Assembly: GCA_029582155.1 (NCBI GenBank)
Contig: CM055907.1
Coordinates: 14,932,974 to 14,996,973 of the forward strand
DNA length: 64,000 nt
Direction of reading: 5' to 3'
From: Panopea generosa
Taxonomy: Eukaryota; Mollusca; Bivalvia; Adapedonta; Hiatellidae
Below the pieces are notes generated by a model, which was given only the letters and a program-made list of their open reading frames with translations, was not told where the DNA came from and did no database searches. Shown piece after piece: positions 21,974 to 32,494 of this stretch. The position numbers and the translations under genes were made by a program. Numbering within the stretch: position 1 is the stretch's first letter; the number at the start of each line of letters is the position of its first letter.

Positions 21974-22110
21974 CATTATTTTTTGTATCTAGTTCTATAG
22001 TATTTGGCCAGGAGCCGTTTTGTAGACGTTTGATGACGCTTCGGTTCCCACCATCCGTGGTTGCAACTTCAATCTTCGGCTCCATACCGCAGTCGGTCCA
22101 GTATTTCTTT
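21974..22110 (-). CDS. YWTD beta-propeller blade exon (LDLR/LRP type)
   Basis: Seen: 137 nt between acceptor CTATTGTAG and donor AATG|GTAACA on the minus strand. It encodes KKYWTDCGMEPKIEVATTDG, then GNRSVIKRLQNGSWPNTIEL and DTKNN. Known: the consensus blade is YWTDWG..PKIERA..DG..R..L......WPNGLALD. All landmarks are present, but W-to-C after YWTD and G-to-T in WPNG are departures. The exon ends where the next strand (LYWTD-like) would start, so either blades are split by introns or the propeller is degenerate. It needs two bases from an upstream exon that I could not find. An (AAT)n microsatellite begins about 30 bp beyond the donor. Confidence in the family assignment is high; completeness of the domain is unknown. 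Confidence 0.82.
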
Positions 22111-22422
22111 CTACAATAGATCATGAATATTATTGTATACCTGTAAGTGTATAGCCAATTACCTATTTCAGATGCTACCACGTGAAAATACAAGATGGTG
22201 GTTAAAATAAAGGAAAAAATTTAGTAGTAATTTCAACGATAAAAACAACCGACAAAATGTTCCGCATAACAATGACGATGAGAAAATCCGAATATCTGTC
22301 ACTGCAACTTCCGCTATTCGTCTGTCGTTTTGAACTCACGCTTTATTTATTTAAAAGGATCTTTATATTTCTTTACTCTTTTGATAAATTTCTTTCAGAT
22401 TGAGGTATAGAATAAAAATATC

Positions 22423-22771
22423 ATTTTACAGTGTTTTCACAATATGGGAATAGTGTACGAGTACGTATTGTGGTGAAAACCATATTGGACGAGACGCCGT
22501 AGTACGTATTGTGGTTTTGTGGTGAAAACCATATTGGACGAGACGCCGTTGTAAGTATTGTGGTATAAACGATATTGGACGAGACGCCGTAGTACGTATT
22601 GACTATATTGGACGAGATGCCGTAGTACGTATTGTGGTAAAAAACATATTGGACGAAACGCCGTAGTACGTATTGTGGTAAAATCCATATTGGACGAGAT
22701 GCCTACTATGGTTTTCATCACAATACGGACTAGTACAATATATTCCCATATTGTACAAAACACTGTAAAAT
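22423..22771. mobile_element. Family B inverted-repeat element with internal 41-bp tandem repeats
   Basis: The ends ATTTTACAGTGTTTTCACAA and, inverted, ATTTTACAGTGTTTTGTACA form near-identical arms about 42 bp long, both running into an AATATGGGAATA core. Between them are about six units of 41 bp (ACGTATTGTGGTGAAAACCA ... GACGAGACGCCGTAGT). The layout resembles bivalve MITE-like elements with core repeats. A remnant copy lies at 172-292. Confidence 0.8.
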
Positions 22772-22959
22772 AACTTATATAAGTATTGATCACAATGTCA
22801 GTAACGGTCACTACTGAACTATCCCATGACGGTGAATGCTGTCATTCGTTGTACTAATTGTAATGGTGATATCCTATACAAAACTTAAACAAGTAAATGT
22901 TGCGCTTTCCAAGACCTACTAAAATACTTATAGTTATATTGATGTCTGTGTGTATATAA

Positions 22960-22965
<6 letters not shown>

Positions 22966-23000
<35 letters not shown>

Positions 23001-23010
23001 TGTGTGTGTG
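22966..23010. repeat. (TG)n microsatellite
   Basis: About 40 bp of TG dinucleotides. Confidence 0.95.
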
Positions 23011-23041
23011 TAAAAGGTGACATTCATATGAATACACACCT

Positions 23042-23067
23042 TCCAACCGGGGACGTCCCCGGTTGGA
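23042..23067. other. Perfect 26-nt palindrome
   Basis: Arms TCCAACCGGGGAC and GTCCCCGGTTGGA are exact reverse complements with no spacer, in AT-rich DNA. Could extrude as a cruciform or fold in RNA. Confidence 0.9.
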
Positions 23068-23420
23068 CAAAAGTGCAAAAAACATAAATTATGCGATCTA
23101 CGTCATTTTTCCGTAACCATAATCCGGCATTCGTCTATTTCGACAATGGTCCCCGGTTACCGGGTCTTATACCGTATCTAGAAAAAATCGTAAGAGTTGT
23201 CTCCCTTTATGTGTTAGAAATGTTCAAAGAGACAATCTAATAGGGAAATGTTGGCTAGTCTGTTGAAAAGAGACCCTTAGAGTGACCTTTTCATAAAAAA
23301 GAAGACAATGATATTGATAAGATCTATATACAAAATAGGTGAATTACTGTCAACTATTGGAAGATTTTATTTTGTATATTTGTTTCTAAAAATTGATTAA
23401 GTTTTTGTGTTCTTATCGTA

Positions 23421-23585
23421 GTTTATACTAATAGATTTTAGCTCGAGATTGCAATGAAAGCTCAGCTTATATGAACTGCTCTCGAGTCCATTTACTGGGT
23501 AGAACCAGTGTTGTTTTATGAGAAGCATCGGATCGAGCAGGGTATTGAACTCGCACCCTCTGGCATGGGCAGTAATTCTCATTAT
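23421..23585 (-). mobile_element. tRNA-derived SINE (family S2), inverted
   Basis: Contains TTTAGCTCGAGATTGCAATG, ACTGGGTAGAACCAGTGTTG and a reverse B box (GTATTGAACTCGCACCCTCT), the inverse of the 27831 copy. Confidence 0.72.
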
Positions 23586-23774
23586 CTCACCATTACTGAC
23601 ACATATCAAAGCTTTTTAAAATCAAATCATAAAAATATATTTTATTTGAGAAACATAACATTTTTTTCCTATTCAAGGATAAAAAATTCCACTAATGACA
23701 ACTCGGGGGTCTGGTCCAATTTTTTTAACTTAGCCCACATCTTTACTACTTGTGGTTTATAAGATAAAAAATCA

Positions 23775-24085
23775 TGTTGGTATGTTGGGTTTAGTAATCA
23801 ATGGGAGTCGGTATGTTGGGTTTAGTATGGCAGGTTTGTATGGCAGGTTCAGTATGGCAGTCATTGTGTTGGGTTTAGTTTGGTAGTCGGTGTAGTGAGG
23901 CAGTCCGTATTGCTGGTAAAGTATGCCCGGTTAAATATGGCAGTAGGCAAGGCAGTGTGTATGTATAATGGGTAAACTTTAGGATGGCATTGTATATTGA
24001 GGGTTTAGTATGGCAGTCGGTATGATAAGTTTAGTATAGCAGTCTGTGTAGCTAGTACATTATGGCAGTCGGAATATGGGGTTTT
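23775..24085. repeat. 26-bp minisatellite, left block
   Basis: Degenerate units of GGGTTTAGTATGGCAGTCGG plus TATGGC. Continues after a 1.1-kb interruption at 25163. Confidence 0.92.
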
Positions 24086-25162
24086 ATCTCCACTGGCGAA
24101 AGGCTTATGCCATGGTGCGTTGTACGTCATCTGTCGTCTGCTAGCAGCACTTTCTCTGAAACCATTAGGCTAATTAAACTCAAACTTCACATGGATATTT
24201 CTATTGGATAGGAGACTTTACAGAAGAACTTTTTTTCGATCTGAAATGCAAGATGGCCATCGTTACTAAATAATGTCAAAAACTGATAAAATGTTTTATT
24301 TTCATGAGCCGCCAAACAGATTTTGTAAATATTTATGTAGTAATGATAACCACCTATAGTTTTATTAGATTTGTTCAAATGGTGTACATGGGGTTAAAAT
24401 GGTCCGGCCTGAGGGTTCAATTAAAGGACACGTGTCATTATAATAATCTTTTTTTTTTTAAATGAACTGATTTTGCCTATGTTTTAACAGAGGCATTGTT
24501 TGGTAAGAAAGGTTCAGATTTGTGAAAATGACTGGGTTCCACTGTCTTAAAGTTTGGAATTACAAAAATCGTTTTTTTCAGAACTGGTCAGTCAAATTTG
24601 TTCATATTTGGCATAAATAGTCCCTATGTGTAGTGGTTTGAATGAATATAAGAATTTATGGGCTAATATCTATAGGGGCCCTGTAAGGGGACTTAGAATT
24701 TTTCATAGGGATACTATGAGAAAACAGAAATTTCTCATTTCTTTTTTATCCATTTGGGCAAAATTATTATTCAAATATAAGGTCTGAAACATCATCTGGT
24801 CATAGGAAATAAGATTTGGTTCAATTAGGAGAATTGTTTATAATTGATATAGATTATCCATCATATGGGTTTAAAGTTTGTACAAATGAATGGGCTTGTA
24901 TATATAGGGGGCCTGTAAGGGGACTTTGAGCTTTATATAGGAATACTATGGGAAAACGGAAAATTCTAATTTTTTCATCCGTTTATGATTTCATTTTTAT
25001 TCAATTTGAGTTCTGAAGCATCTTCAATTCATAACAAATAAGATTTTGTTCAATAAGAAGGATTGACTTTCCAAAAGGGGCCAGGTGCGGTCACAAAATG
25101 ATTAAAATTGATCATTTTGGTAAATCTTATTTTAAACAACCGGTCAGTCAAATTTGGTATCA
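24086..25162. repeat. Dispersed repeat interrupting the 26-bp array, with internal duplication
   Basis: Not made of 26-bp units. It begins with a GCCATGGTGCGTTGTACGTC-type segment familiar from molluscan repeats. Two related blocks (about 24650-24850 and 24890-25060) each have GCCTGTAAGGGGACTT, a TACTATG(A/G)GAAAAC stretch and AATAAGATTT. Probably a mobile-element insertion or its remnant; no ORF. Confidence 0.6.
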
Positions 25163-26400
25163 TTTTTAATGACTGCAGTCGGTATCATCATGGTGGGTTT
25201 ACTATGGCAGTCGGTATGGCGAGTTAAGTATGGCAGTCGGTATGGCAGGTTTAGTATGGCAGTCGGTATGGTGGGTATAGTATGGCAGTCGGTATGGCAG
25301 GTTTAGTATGGCAGTCGGAATGGCGGGTTTAATATGGCAGTCGGTATGGTGGGTTTAGTATGGCAGTCGGTATGGTGGGTTTAGTATGGCAGTCAGTTTG
25401 ACTGTTTTAGTATGGCAGTCGGAATGGCGGATTTAGTATGGCAGTAGGTATGTAGGGTTTAGTATGGAAATCGGTATGGTGGGTTAAGTATGGCAGTCGA
25501 TATGGTGGGTTTAGTATGACAGTCAGTTTGGCTGTTTTAGTATGGCAGACTTTTTTGCGGGTTAAGTATGGGAGTCTGTACGGCGAGTTAAGTATGACAT
25601 TGGGTGTTGCTAGTTAAGTACGGCAGACTGTGACGAGTTCAGTATAGAAGTCAGTATGGCAGTCTGTATGGCGGGTTTAGTATGGCAGTCTGTATGATGG
25701 GTTTAATATGGCAGTCTGTATGGTGGGTTTAGTATGGCAGTCAGTATGGCGGGTTTAGTATGGCAGTCGGAATGGCGGGTTTAGTATGGCAGTCTGTATG
25801 GTTGGTTTAGTATGGCAATCTGTATTATTGGTTTAGTATGGCAGTCTGTATGGTTGGTTTAATATGGCAATATGTATTATTGGTTAAGTATGGCAGTCTG
25901 TATGGTGGGTTTAGTATGGCAGTCTGTATGGTTGGTTTAATATGGCAGTCTGTATTGTTGGTTTAGTATGGCAGTCTGTATGGCGGGTTTAGTATGGCAG
26001 TCTGTATGGCAGATTTATTATACTAATAACAGACAGAATGGCAGGTTTAGTATGGCAGTCGGAATGGCGGGTTTAGTATGGCAGTTTGTATGGCAGGTTT
26101 AGTATGGCAGTCAGTATTGCAGGTTTAGTATGGCAGTCAGTATGGCGGATTTAGTATGGCAATCTATAAAGTGGGTTAAGTATGGCAGTCAGTAAGGCGG
26201 GTTTAGTATGGCAGTACGGCAGGTTAAATATGGCAGTTTGTATGGCAGGTTTAGTATGGCAGTCGGAATGGCAGGTTTAGTATGGCAGTTTGTATAGCAG
26301 GTTTTGTATGGCAGTCAGTATGGCAGGTTTAGTATGGCAGTCTGTATAGCGAGTTTAGTATGGCAGTCAGTATGGCGGGTTTAGTATGGCAGTCAGTACA
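25163..26400. repeat. 26-bp minisatellite, right block
   Basis: About 47 units of GGGTTTAGTATGGCAGTCGG plus TATGGC, with G/A, CTG and AAT variants. Confidence 0.96.
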
Positions 26401-26673
26401 GCTAAAACTACCTAGAAATGGTCATATACGGTAGAAACTTACCATGATTTGCCGGCTAAACAGTACAGCTCACGTGATTTGTGGAATGAAATTCAACCGG
26501 AGATACGGCTTCGGCCATTGGTTGTTTCTCAAGGGTAGTATGGCGAGTACTGGAAATCTGTTTGGCAACGGAAGGACGTACAATAGAACACTATGTTCGA
26601 GCCTTTTTTGTTTTTAAGCGATAATTGTATTAGAAACAATACTTATACTAAAACACCAATTAAGTCAACCAAT

Positions 26674-26745
26674 GAACCGGTGGCATAATGGTAAGACTTC
26701 TGACTCCTACATCAGATACAAACGGTTCGAATCCAGTTCCGTATA
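26674..26745 (+). mobile_element. tRNA-like SINE head
   Basis: A box GGTGGCATAATGGTAAGA and B box GGTTCGAATCC at tRNA spacing, followed by a T-run. No convincing acceptor stem, so a SINE head is preferred over a tRNA gene. Confidence 0.55.
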
Positions 26746-26837
26746 TTTTTTTTCGCTATAATTTTAATATTAGGTTATGTAATTATCTTGTTATAGACGG
26801 AATATTCATAAATACTTACGCCCAATATATGTTTTAC

Positions 26838-26949
26838 CTGGACCGGAAATTGCGTAATAATACATTTTGTTTCTGTTGAGTTCTTCATGTTGCCGCAAAG
26901 CAATGTTGGTTTGAAACAGTCCGTAGTTTCCACATCACAAACGCCTTCA
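26838..26949 (-). CDS. Cys-rich exon, VWDE-like segment following the EGF module
   Basis: Seen: 112 nt with acceptor TTGTTTATAG and a strong donor CCAG|GTAAAA. Only one frame is open: EGVCDVETTDCFKPTLLCGN followed by MKNSTETKCIITQFPVQ. Known, from memory of the family: in VWDE proteins the first EGF is followed by a segment of the form GVCDxRxxDC...C, which this resembles. Phase: it needs two bases from upstream and ends at a codon boundary. It therefore joins neither to the exon at 29577 (ends phase 0) nor to the exon at 22110 (needs two bases), so at least one short exon on each side is unseen. Contains one N-glycosylation sequon (NST). It could instead be a decayed exon; no stop is present. 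Confidence 0.62.
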
Positions 26950-27830
26950 CTATAAACAAAGAATATCATTTCAATGTAAATTTGTGGATTTTGTCCGGAT
27001 TTGTTAAAATACCTAAATCTGTTTTGCCCGAAAGGCTCTGGTATGCATAGGCATACATAGCTTTGTACTAAAGGGAATTTATCAGGATTTGTCGAACTTT
27101 TTAAATTTGTTTAAACCTTTTTTCCCCAATATATATATATATATATATATACATACTAATTGACACGTATTGCCAAAAGAATATCTTTTTAAACATGTCA
27201 AAATCATATATTGAACTGAACGGGATTTCCTAACTATGGCTACGCGCGTAGGTTAGACTAAAATGTATTTCCCGCTTAAAATTAACATATTTTGTGACGT
27301 ATTAAATGAGTGACGTGATGATATTTTGATTTCAATATGATCCATTATACAGGTTTACAAGTAGTAAAAATTGTTTCATCTTATAGAGAGCCCAAAATGA
27401 CGATACAAATGTCATCAATCAGTATTCAAGTGTTGCCTATTTTTAGAATGGGGATTTCGTTTCCAGTTTACCGCTCAAATCAGTTTAAATATCGATTTTG
27501 TCAAGTTTTGATTGATTTGCCATACCAAAACATTCGGATTCTATTTATTAATGATAATGATATACTTTTTTTCCATTCAAATACTTATTTATTTTTTTCG
27601 GATATGTTATAGCGTTTTTCCTCATATATTTCCTTTAAGTGTTTGTTGTTCTATATTGATGTGTGAACATAATTGAAATATAGTTCAACTGTGTCGTGAG
27701 CCACTTTAGATAGTAACAAATATCGATTGATAGAATAGTCAATCGAAATATAATTAAAGTGAAATCACTCAAATGTGTGGTAGATCTACGTTTGGAAAAT
27801 TAATCTATCTTGTATACGTATCATGAAAAA

Positions 27831-28005
27831 GCGGGGCGGTAATGTAATGAATAGAGTATTGGCCGCTCACGCCAGAGGTTGCGGGTTCGATCCCCCGATT
27901 GACCTAATGCCTCTTATAAAACAACACACAGTACTGGTTCTACCCAGGAAGAGGAATCGAGAGTGTATCATATAAGCTCTGAGCTTTCATCGCAATCGAG
28001 CTAAA
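27831..28005 (+). mobile_element. tRNA-derived SINE (family S2)
   Basis: Head GCGGGGCGGTAATGTAATG, B box GGTTGCGGGTTCGATCCCCC, tail AGTACTGGTTCTACCCAGGA then TTTCATCGCAATCGAGCTAA. Confidence 0.8.
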
Positions 28006-28159
28006 ATAAATTAGTATTAACTAAAAAAGGGGACATAATTCCTGTTTAAAATTATCACTTAACACGTACCACAGTAGGAACTCGTTACTGGCGTAGTTTT
28101 AGCTTAATTTACATCGATTGTAAAATTGGTTCTTACAACTCAGACAAATCAAGCTTGGA

Positions 28160-28285
28160 TGCAATACAATGCATGTGCAGACAAAGTGTCTTGCTCCAAG
28201 AATGCAGTTTACATGGCCCAGGAGAGGAGAGGGCTCGAACCCACTACTCGCCGCTTAAATGCTCTACCACTTGTCTAGATCTATT
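28160..28285 (-). mobile_element. tRNA-like SINE head (S2-like), inverted
   Basis: AGGGCTCGAACCCACTACTC is a reverse B box and GCTCTACCACTTGTCTAGA a reverse A box. Confidence 0.6.
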
Positions 28286-28494
28286 GGTTTAATCTGTTTA
28301 CATATGTGATGGAAAATGAACTGAATTTTGTTTTGTGATTTAACAATATGATGAAACATAAAACATGTACAAAATACTTATGCAATACGTTTTTTGTACT
28401 TTTATCTATTAATGTTTATATACAATGTATACTTTTTATTTCCTTTCAATGCAGTTTAATTGTAGAGTATACATATTTTCGTTCCGTACCGTAT

Positions 28495-29576
28495 AACTAG
28501 TATAAAATCAAGTTCCATACCGTTTTACTAGTATATTATCAAGTTCCGTACCGTATAACTAGTATAATATCAAGTTCCGTACCGTATAACTAGTACAATA
28601 TCAAGTTCCGTACCATATAACTAGTATAATATCAAGTTCCGTACCGTATAACTAGTACAAAATATCAAGTTCCGTACCGTATAACAAGTATAATATCAAG
28701 TTCCGTACCGTATTACTAGTATAATATCAAGTTATGTACCGTATAACTAGTATGAAATCAAGTTCCGTACCGTATAAATAGTACAATATCAAGTTCCGTA
28801 CCGTATAACTAGTACAATATCAAGTTCCGTACCGTATATCTAGTATAATATCAAGGTCCGTACCGTATAACTAGTATAAATTCAAGTTCCGTATCGTATA
28901 ACTAGTATAATATCAAGTTCCGTACCGTATATCTAGTATAATATCAAGGTCCGTACCTTATAACTAGTATAATATCAAGTTCCGTACCATATAACTAGTA
29001 AAATATCAAGTTCCGTACCGAATAACTAGTATAAAATCAAGTTCCGTACCATATAACTAGTATAATATCAAGTTCCGTACCGTATAACTAGTATAAAATC
29101 AAGTTCTATACCGTATAACTAGTATAACATCAAGTTCTGTACCGTATTACTAGTATAATATCAAGTTCTGTACCGTATAACTAGTATAACATCAAGTTCT
29201 ATAACGTATAACTAGTATAACATCAAGTTTCATACCGTATTACTAGTATAACATCAAGTTACATACCGTATTACCAGTATAACATCCAGTTCCATACCGT
29301 ATTACTAGTATAATATCAAGTTCCATACCGTATAACTAGTATAACATCAAGTTCCGTACCGTATTTCTAGTATAACATCAAGTTCCGTACCGTATAAATA
29401 GTACAACATCAAGTTCCGTACCGTATAACTAGTATAACATCAAGTTTCATACCGTAATACTTTTATAACATCAAGTTACATACCGTATTACTAGTATAAC
29501 ATCCAGTTCCATACCGTATTACTAGTATAACATCAAGTTCCATACCGTATAACTAGTATAACATCAATTTTTGTAC
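28495..29576. repeat. 31-bp minisatellite abutting a splice donor
   Basis: About 35 units of AAGTTCCGTACCGTATAACT plus AGTATAATATC. The last unit merges into the exon donor at 29577: on the gene strand each unit carries ACGGTACGG, resembling the real donor CGAGGTACA. Confidence 0.95.
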
Positions 29577-29768
29577 CTCGAAGTATGGTATGCATTTACA
29601 AACTCCTCTCACACAGTAGCCATTTCTGGAACATACCCCTGGACACACTAAAGCTTCCGGTGGAATGACCAACGTCCCGTTTTTCACGTTATTTGGATCG
29701 ATAAGGCGAACAAAGCCCCACCCCTCTATGAGTGTTGACAGAGGAGAAAAGCACCATCTCAAAATCTC
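29577..29768 (-). CDS. EGF-like exon of VWDE-type protein
   Basis: Seen: 192 nt (64 codons), phase 0 at both ends, acceptor CAGCTGACAG and donor CGAG|GTACAA. It encodes EILRWCFSPLSTLIEGWGFV, then a linker, then CPGVCSRNGYCVRGVCKCIP. Known: CPxxCSxxGxCxxGxCxCxxG is the EGF-like module of VWDE and tenascin-type proteins. In VWDE it follows a helical Cys-containing segment and a VIPP-type linker, as here (LVIPPEALVCP). The final conserved Gly-x-x-Cys of the EGF would be in the next exon, not found. It joins in phase to the exon at 30640. The splice donor coincides with the end of a 31-bp minisatellite filling the following intron, an unusual arrangement. Confidence 0.8.
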
Positions 29769-29989
29769 CTGTCAGCTGTAGGAAATTTAATTAAATTAGT
29801 TATTGTTTGTTCATTAAACATATTCTGTGTAAACTGAAGATGGAGAAATTGATTTATGTTAATAATATGCTTTTAGATACTGCTTATTCCGTTTATAACT
29901 TTATATTGTGTTTTGGCTCTGAATTTTTCATTACTGTTAATTTCAAGCTTTTCATTCTGGAAAGTTGTATGTAAATCGTCACCATACTC

Positions 29990-30430
29990 TGTAGAAAGGA
30001 CCCAGCTCTCCAGGATTGGGTCCGTCACATGGCAAGTGTTCGCTTTCATACAGAAATATAGTAGGAGCACGCTGATTGGTCAGTGAATTTGACGTTGGGA
30101 AAGCCACACCTAAGCACGTTGATTGGTCAGTTGCTTCAGGAAATAATTGAATGAAGTCACAGTTAAGTAAGCGTTCAACAGCTATGCATTGTAGGTCATG
30201 GAATTCCCTTACCAACTCTCTCGATTGAGTCCGTTAAATAGCATTGTTGGGAAAGCCACATGTGGCACGTTGATTGGTCAGTTGCTTTAACAGTTTGTAT
30301 GAATAGTCACAGTTAAGTAAGCGTTCAGTTGCTATGAACTGTGGGACAGGCATAGAATTTCCTGCTTTTTCATTTGGGTAAATATACCTGATTCGGAAGA
30401 TATCAGGTTCTATAAAAATAGACAATCGTC
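29990..30430. mobile_element. Two tandem family D element copies
   Basis: Motifs CCCAGCTCTC, GGGTCCGT, GCACG(C/T)TGATTGGTCAGTTG, AGTTAAGTAAGCGTTCA and AGGCATAGAATT occur in two consecutive blocks. Both resemble the complete copy at 44739-44959. Confidence 0.72.
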
Positions 30431-30639
30431 CTATATAATGGCACATGTGCAGTGAACCATGGGCACTTGATAAAACATATAAAATTATAGTTATATAAAA
30501 AACAAAGATTTAGTGAAAGTCTTCAGGTTCGGTAAGGTGCAATGGCAATATTAATAAATATATGTGTAAAATATTGTTCTATACGCATTGATTAAAAGTG
30601 AATAAAATAATTCAATTATTTTACGACAACTACCAGTAC

Positions 30640-30794
30640 CTCCAAGTCCAACACGTATATGTCCAAAATATCCTGGAACTCCAGAAACATCTCGTTCTGA
30701 ATACAACGTCTCGTCGACGGGGACATCTTCAACGTTTGGTTACAGATCACTGAGGCGTTCTTCTGGCTGACGGTCGGGATCGGTTCCAATGTAC
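30640..30794 (-). CDS. Cys-rich exon C-terminal to the VWD domain (VWDE-like), with a Cys-to-Tyr change
   Basis: Seen: 155 nt with acceptor TTTCAACTAG and donor GGAG|GTACTG; an alternative donor CTG|GTAGTT lies 6 nt on. It encodes TLEPIPTVSQKNASVICNQT then LKMSPSTRRCIQNEMFLEFQ and DILDIYVLDLE. Known: VWDE-family proteins have a C...L..SP...RRC.......ILDICVLDL-type stretch after the VWD domain. Here the third position reads Tyr (TAC), one transition from Cys (TGC). The first two bases complete a Gly codon with the base left by the exon at 31933, and the end phase fits the exon at 29768. Inference: the exon is real but possibly lacks a disulfide. A SINE lies immediately upstream. Confidence 0.75.
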
Positions 30795-30847
30795 CTAGTT
30801 GAAATATTATTATACTTCGACTATGTGTCAACTTATTATACACATCA

Positions 30848-30996
30848 GCTCGAAGGCTTCCTGGGTAGAACCAGTACTAAGCACATACGGAATGTGTGTC
30901 TTGCTTAAGGACACCACCCATAGCCACTGGGAGAGGATCGAACCCACGACCTCTCCTATCCTGGGTTCGATGCTCTACCACTGGACCACGCGCCCC
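30848..30996 (-). mobile_element. tRNA-derived SINE (family S2), inverted
   Basis: Reverse of GGGGCGCGTGGTCCAGTGGT (A box), GTCGTGGGTTCGATCCTCTC (B box) and tail AGTACTGGTTCTACCCAGGA. Starts about 50 bp upstream of the exon acceptor at 30794. Confidence 0.82.
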
Positions 30997-31296
30997 TTGT
31001 AAAATGAGATGATATAACTGAATATGTAGGTAGGAGTTTATCTGGGTTTTTCATGCAATGGAGTTAAAACTAAGAATAACCAAATAGTTAAATGATTTTT
31101 CTTCATTTTGAAAGCAGATCAGTGCAAAAACAGAATGGAAAATGTTCATTCTGCAATGCTGCAAACTTGACCAACGCACAACGCACCATAACGCTTCTTT
31201 TTTGCTCTAAGTGTATGTTTTGAATATATATACATATTTTATATCGTGCGATAGGCCAAAGGCCCATCAGCATACAAACATAAAGTCATAAACATA

Positions 31297-31457
31297 CAGT
31301 AAAACCTGTTTTAAGCAGCCAGTTGAGGGATGGAGCAAAAATGGCCTTTTAAGACAGGTTATTGCTTAATACAGGTTAATTTGCTCTGAAAGGACATAAA
31401 TGGGAAATAGCAAAGGTGGCTGCTTAATAGAGGTGGCCGTTTACACAGGTTTGGCTG
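31297..31457. mobile_element. Family C MITE with TA target duplication
   Basis: CAGTAAAACCTGTTTTAAGC at the left and CACAGGTTTGGCTG at the right are inverted ends of a 161-bp element flanked on both sides by TA. TA duplication and CAG ends suit the Tc1/mariner/pogo superfamily. Confidence 0.82.
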
Positions 31458-31610
31458 TACATGTAATACAAACAAGTAATCCTAGGCATCGCTGTACCGT
31501 ATTCACACACTGATCATTAATAAACTAAAATTCAAACCATAAACAAAACAAAAAATATTAATGTTGAGTTGATATTGATTTTATTGTGGTTTTACGTCTT
31601 TTTCAATAAG

Positions 31611-31611
<1 letters not shown>

Positions 31612-31664
<53 letters not shown>
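31612..31664. repeat. (TA)n microsatellite
   Basis: About 50 bp of alternating TA. Confidence 0.95.
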
Positions 31665-31665
<1 letters not shown>

Positions 31666-31704
31666 CCAGTTTTCTTGATGGGGAATATTCTAGATGTATA
31701 TACT

Positions 31705-31860
31705 TGGATTCGTAAAGAACCACCGTTCTGTGACCTGTAACTACTAACAATATTTCTCATATATAGTGTGGATCTAGCTGGGTTGGAGCACATGACTTCG
31801 AACGGTGAGACGTAAGTGATATTGAGACGGCGTCTGAGACCACTGGGTCACGGAGGGCCG
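31705..31860 (-). mobile_element. tRNA-derived SINE (family S3), inverted
   Basis: Tail GAACCACCGTTCTGTGACCT and reverse head GGCGTCTGAGACCACTGGGT with CACGGAGGGCC, as in the 8101 copy. Confidence 0.7.
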
Positions 31861-31932
31861 CAGTTGATATTCTAAATAATATACAGCAATATAAACTTTA
31901 AAAAATCTGAAAACATTCCAAATTCTTCTCAC

Positions 31933-32115
31933 CAGTGGGCGGGTATGGATACGGACTCGTGGTCACGGGCGGCCTTGATACACCCGAGAGAGCGAGCTTT
32001 GGTGTCAGCGCTGCTGATACATCAGGGGCGGGGCTCGTAATCGGCATCGCCGAACTAGGGTCAAAGGGTGTCGTTGTAGAAAAGGCAGCAGTAAACGGGG
32101 TTACAGAGTTGCAAC
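31933..32115 (-). CDS. Ser/Thr/Pro-rich linker exon (mucin-like)
   Basis: Seen: an open stretch ending at a near-ideal donor ACTG|GTGAGA. It encodes 60 residues very rich in T, S, P and A, for example TSPAPDVSAALTPKLALSGV and TTSPYPYPPTG. It is GC-richer than its surroundings. The end phase (one base, G) fits the exon at 30794. The start is less sure. The first AG (about 32138, GTGTAG) gives stops in every frame, so I chose the next AG (GTGACCAG, exon from 32115), which leaves one carried-in base. Inference: an extracellular, probably O-glycosylated spacer between the VWD domain and the Cys-rich segment. The opposite strand is also open here but has no splice context. Confidence 0.5.
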
Positions 32116-32494
32116 CTGGTCACAGTACCTACACAAAAGTTGATATTATAAAGCCTTGATATAGACATGATATTCATTTTGATAATATTTATCTCTATAG
32201 ATCTAGAGGTCGAAAGTTGTATTTTTCTTACCCGGAAACCACACATCTTGTCGCACTACGTATAGATTAGAAGTTATATTGAATTTTTCTTCAAACCGGC
32301 TTTAATGTTGATCTACTTTCTCGTTCCTTGAGACATTTATTGACTGAGGAAGTAGGTCAACATCTACTGACGGTCATAACATTTTATATAAAATGGATGC
32401 TCTATTTTGAAAAAATCTGAGCGATTGCGTTGGCTTAGAAAGTAGACAACGCTGGACATTGTTAGTATGGGTTATCTACAAATCTTACTGTTAT

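Noticed and set aside
22437..22811. Minus-strand frame with repeated YVLRRLVQY
   Set aside because: Arises from the 41-bp internal repeats of the family B element.
31935..32159. Plus-strand frame opposite the S/T/P-rich exon
   Set aside because: No splice sites or homology on that strand; the minus strand has a strong donor and phase agreement with the next exon.
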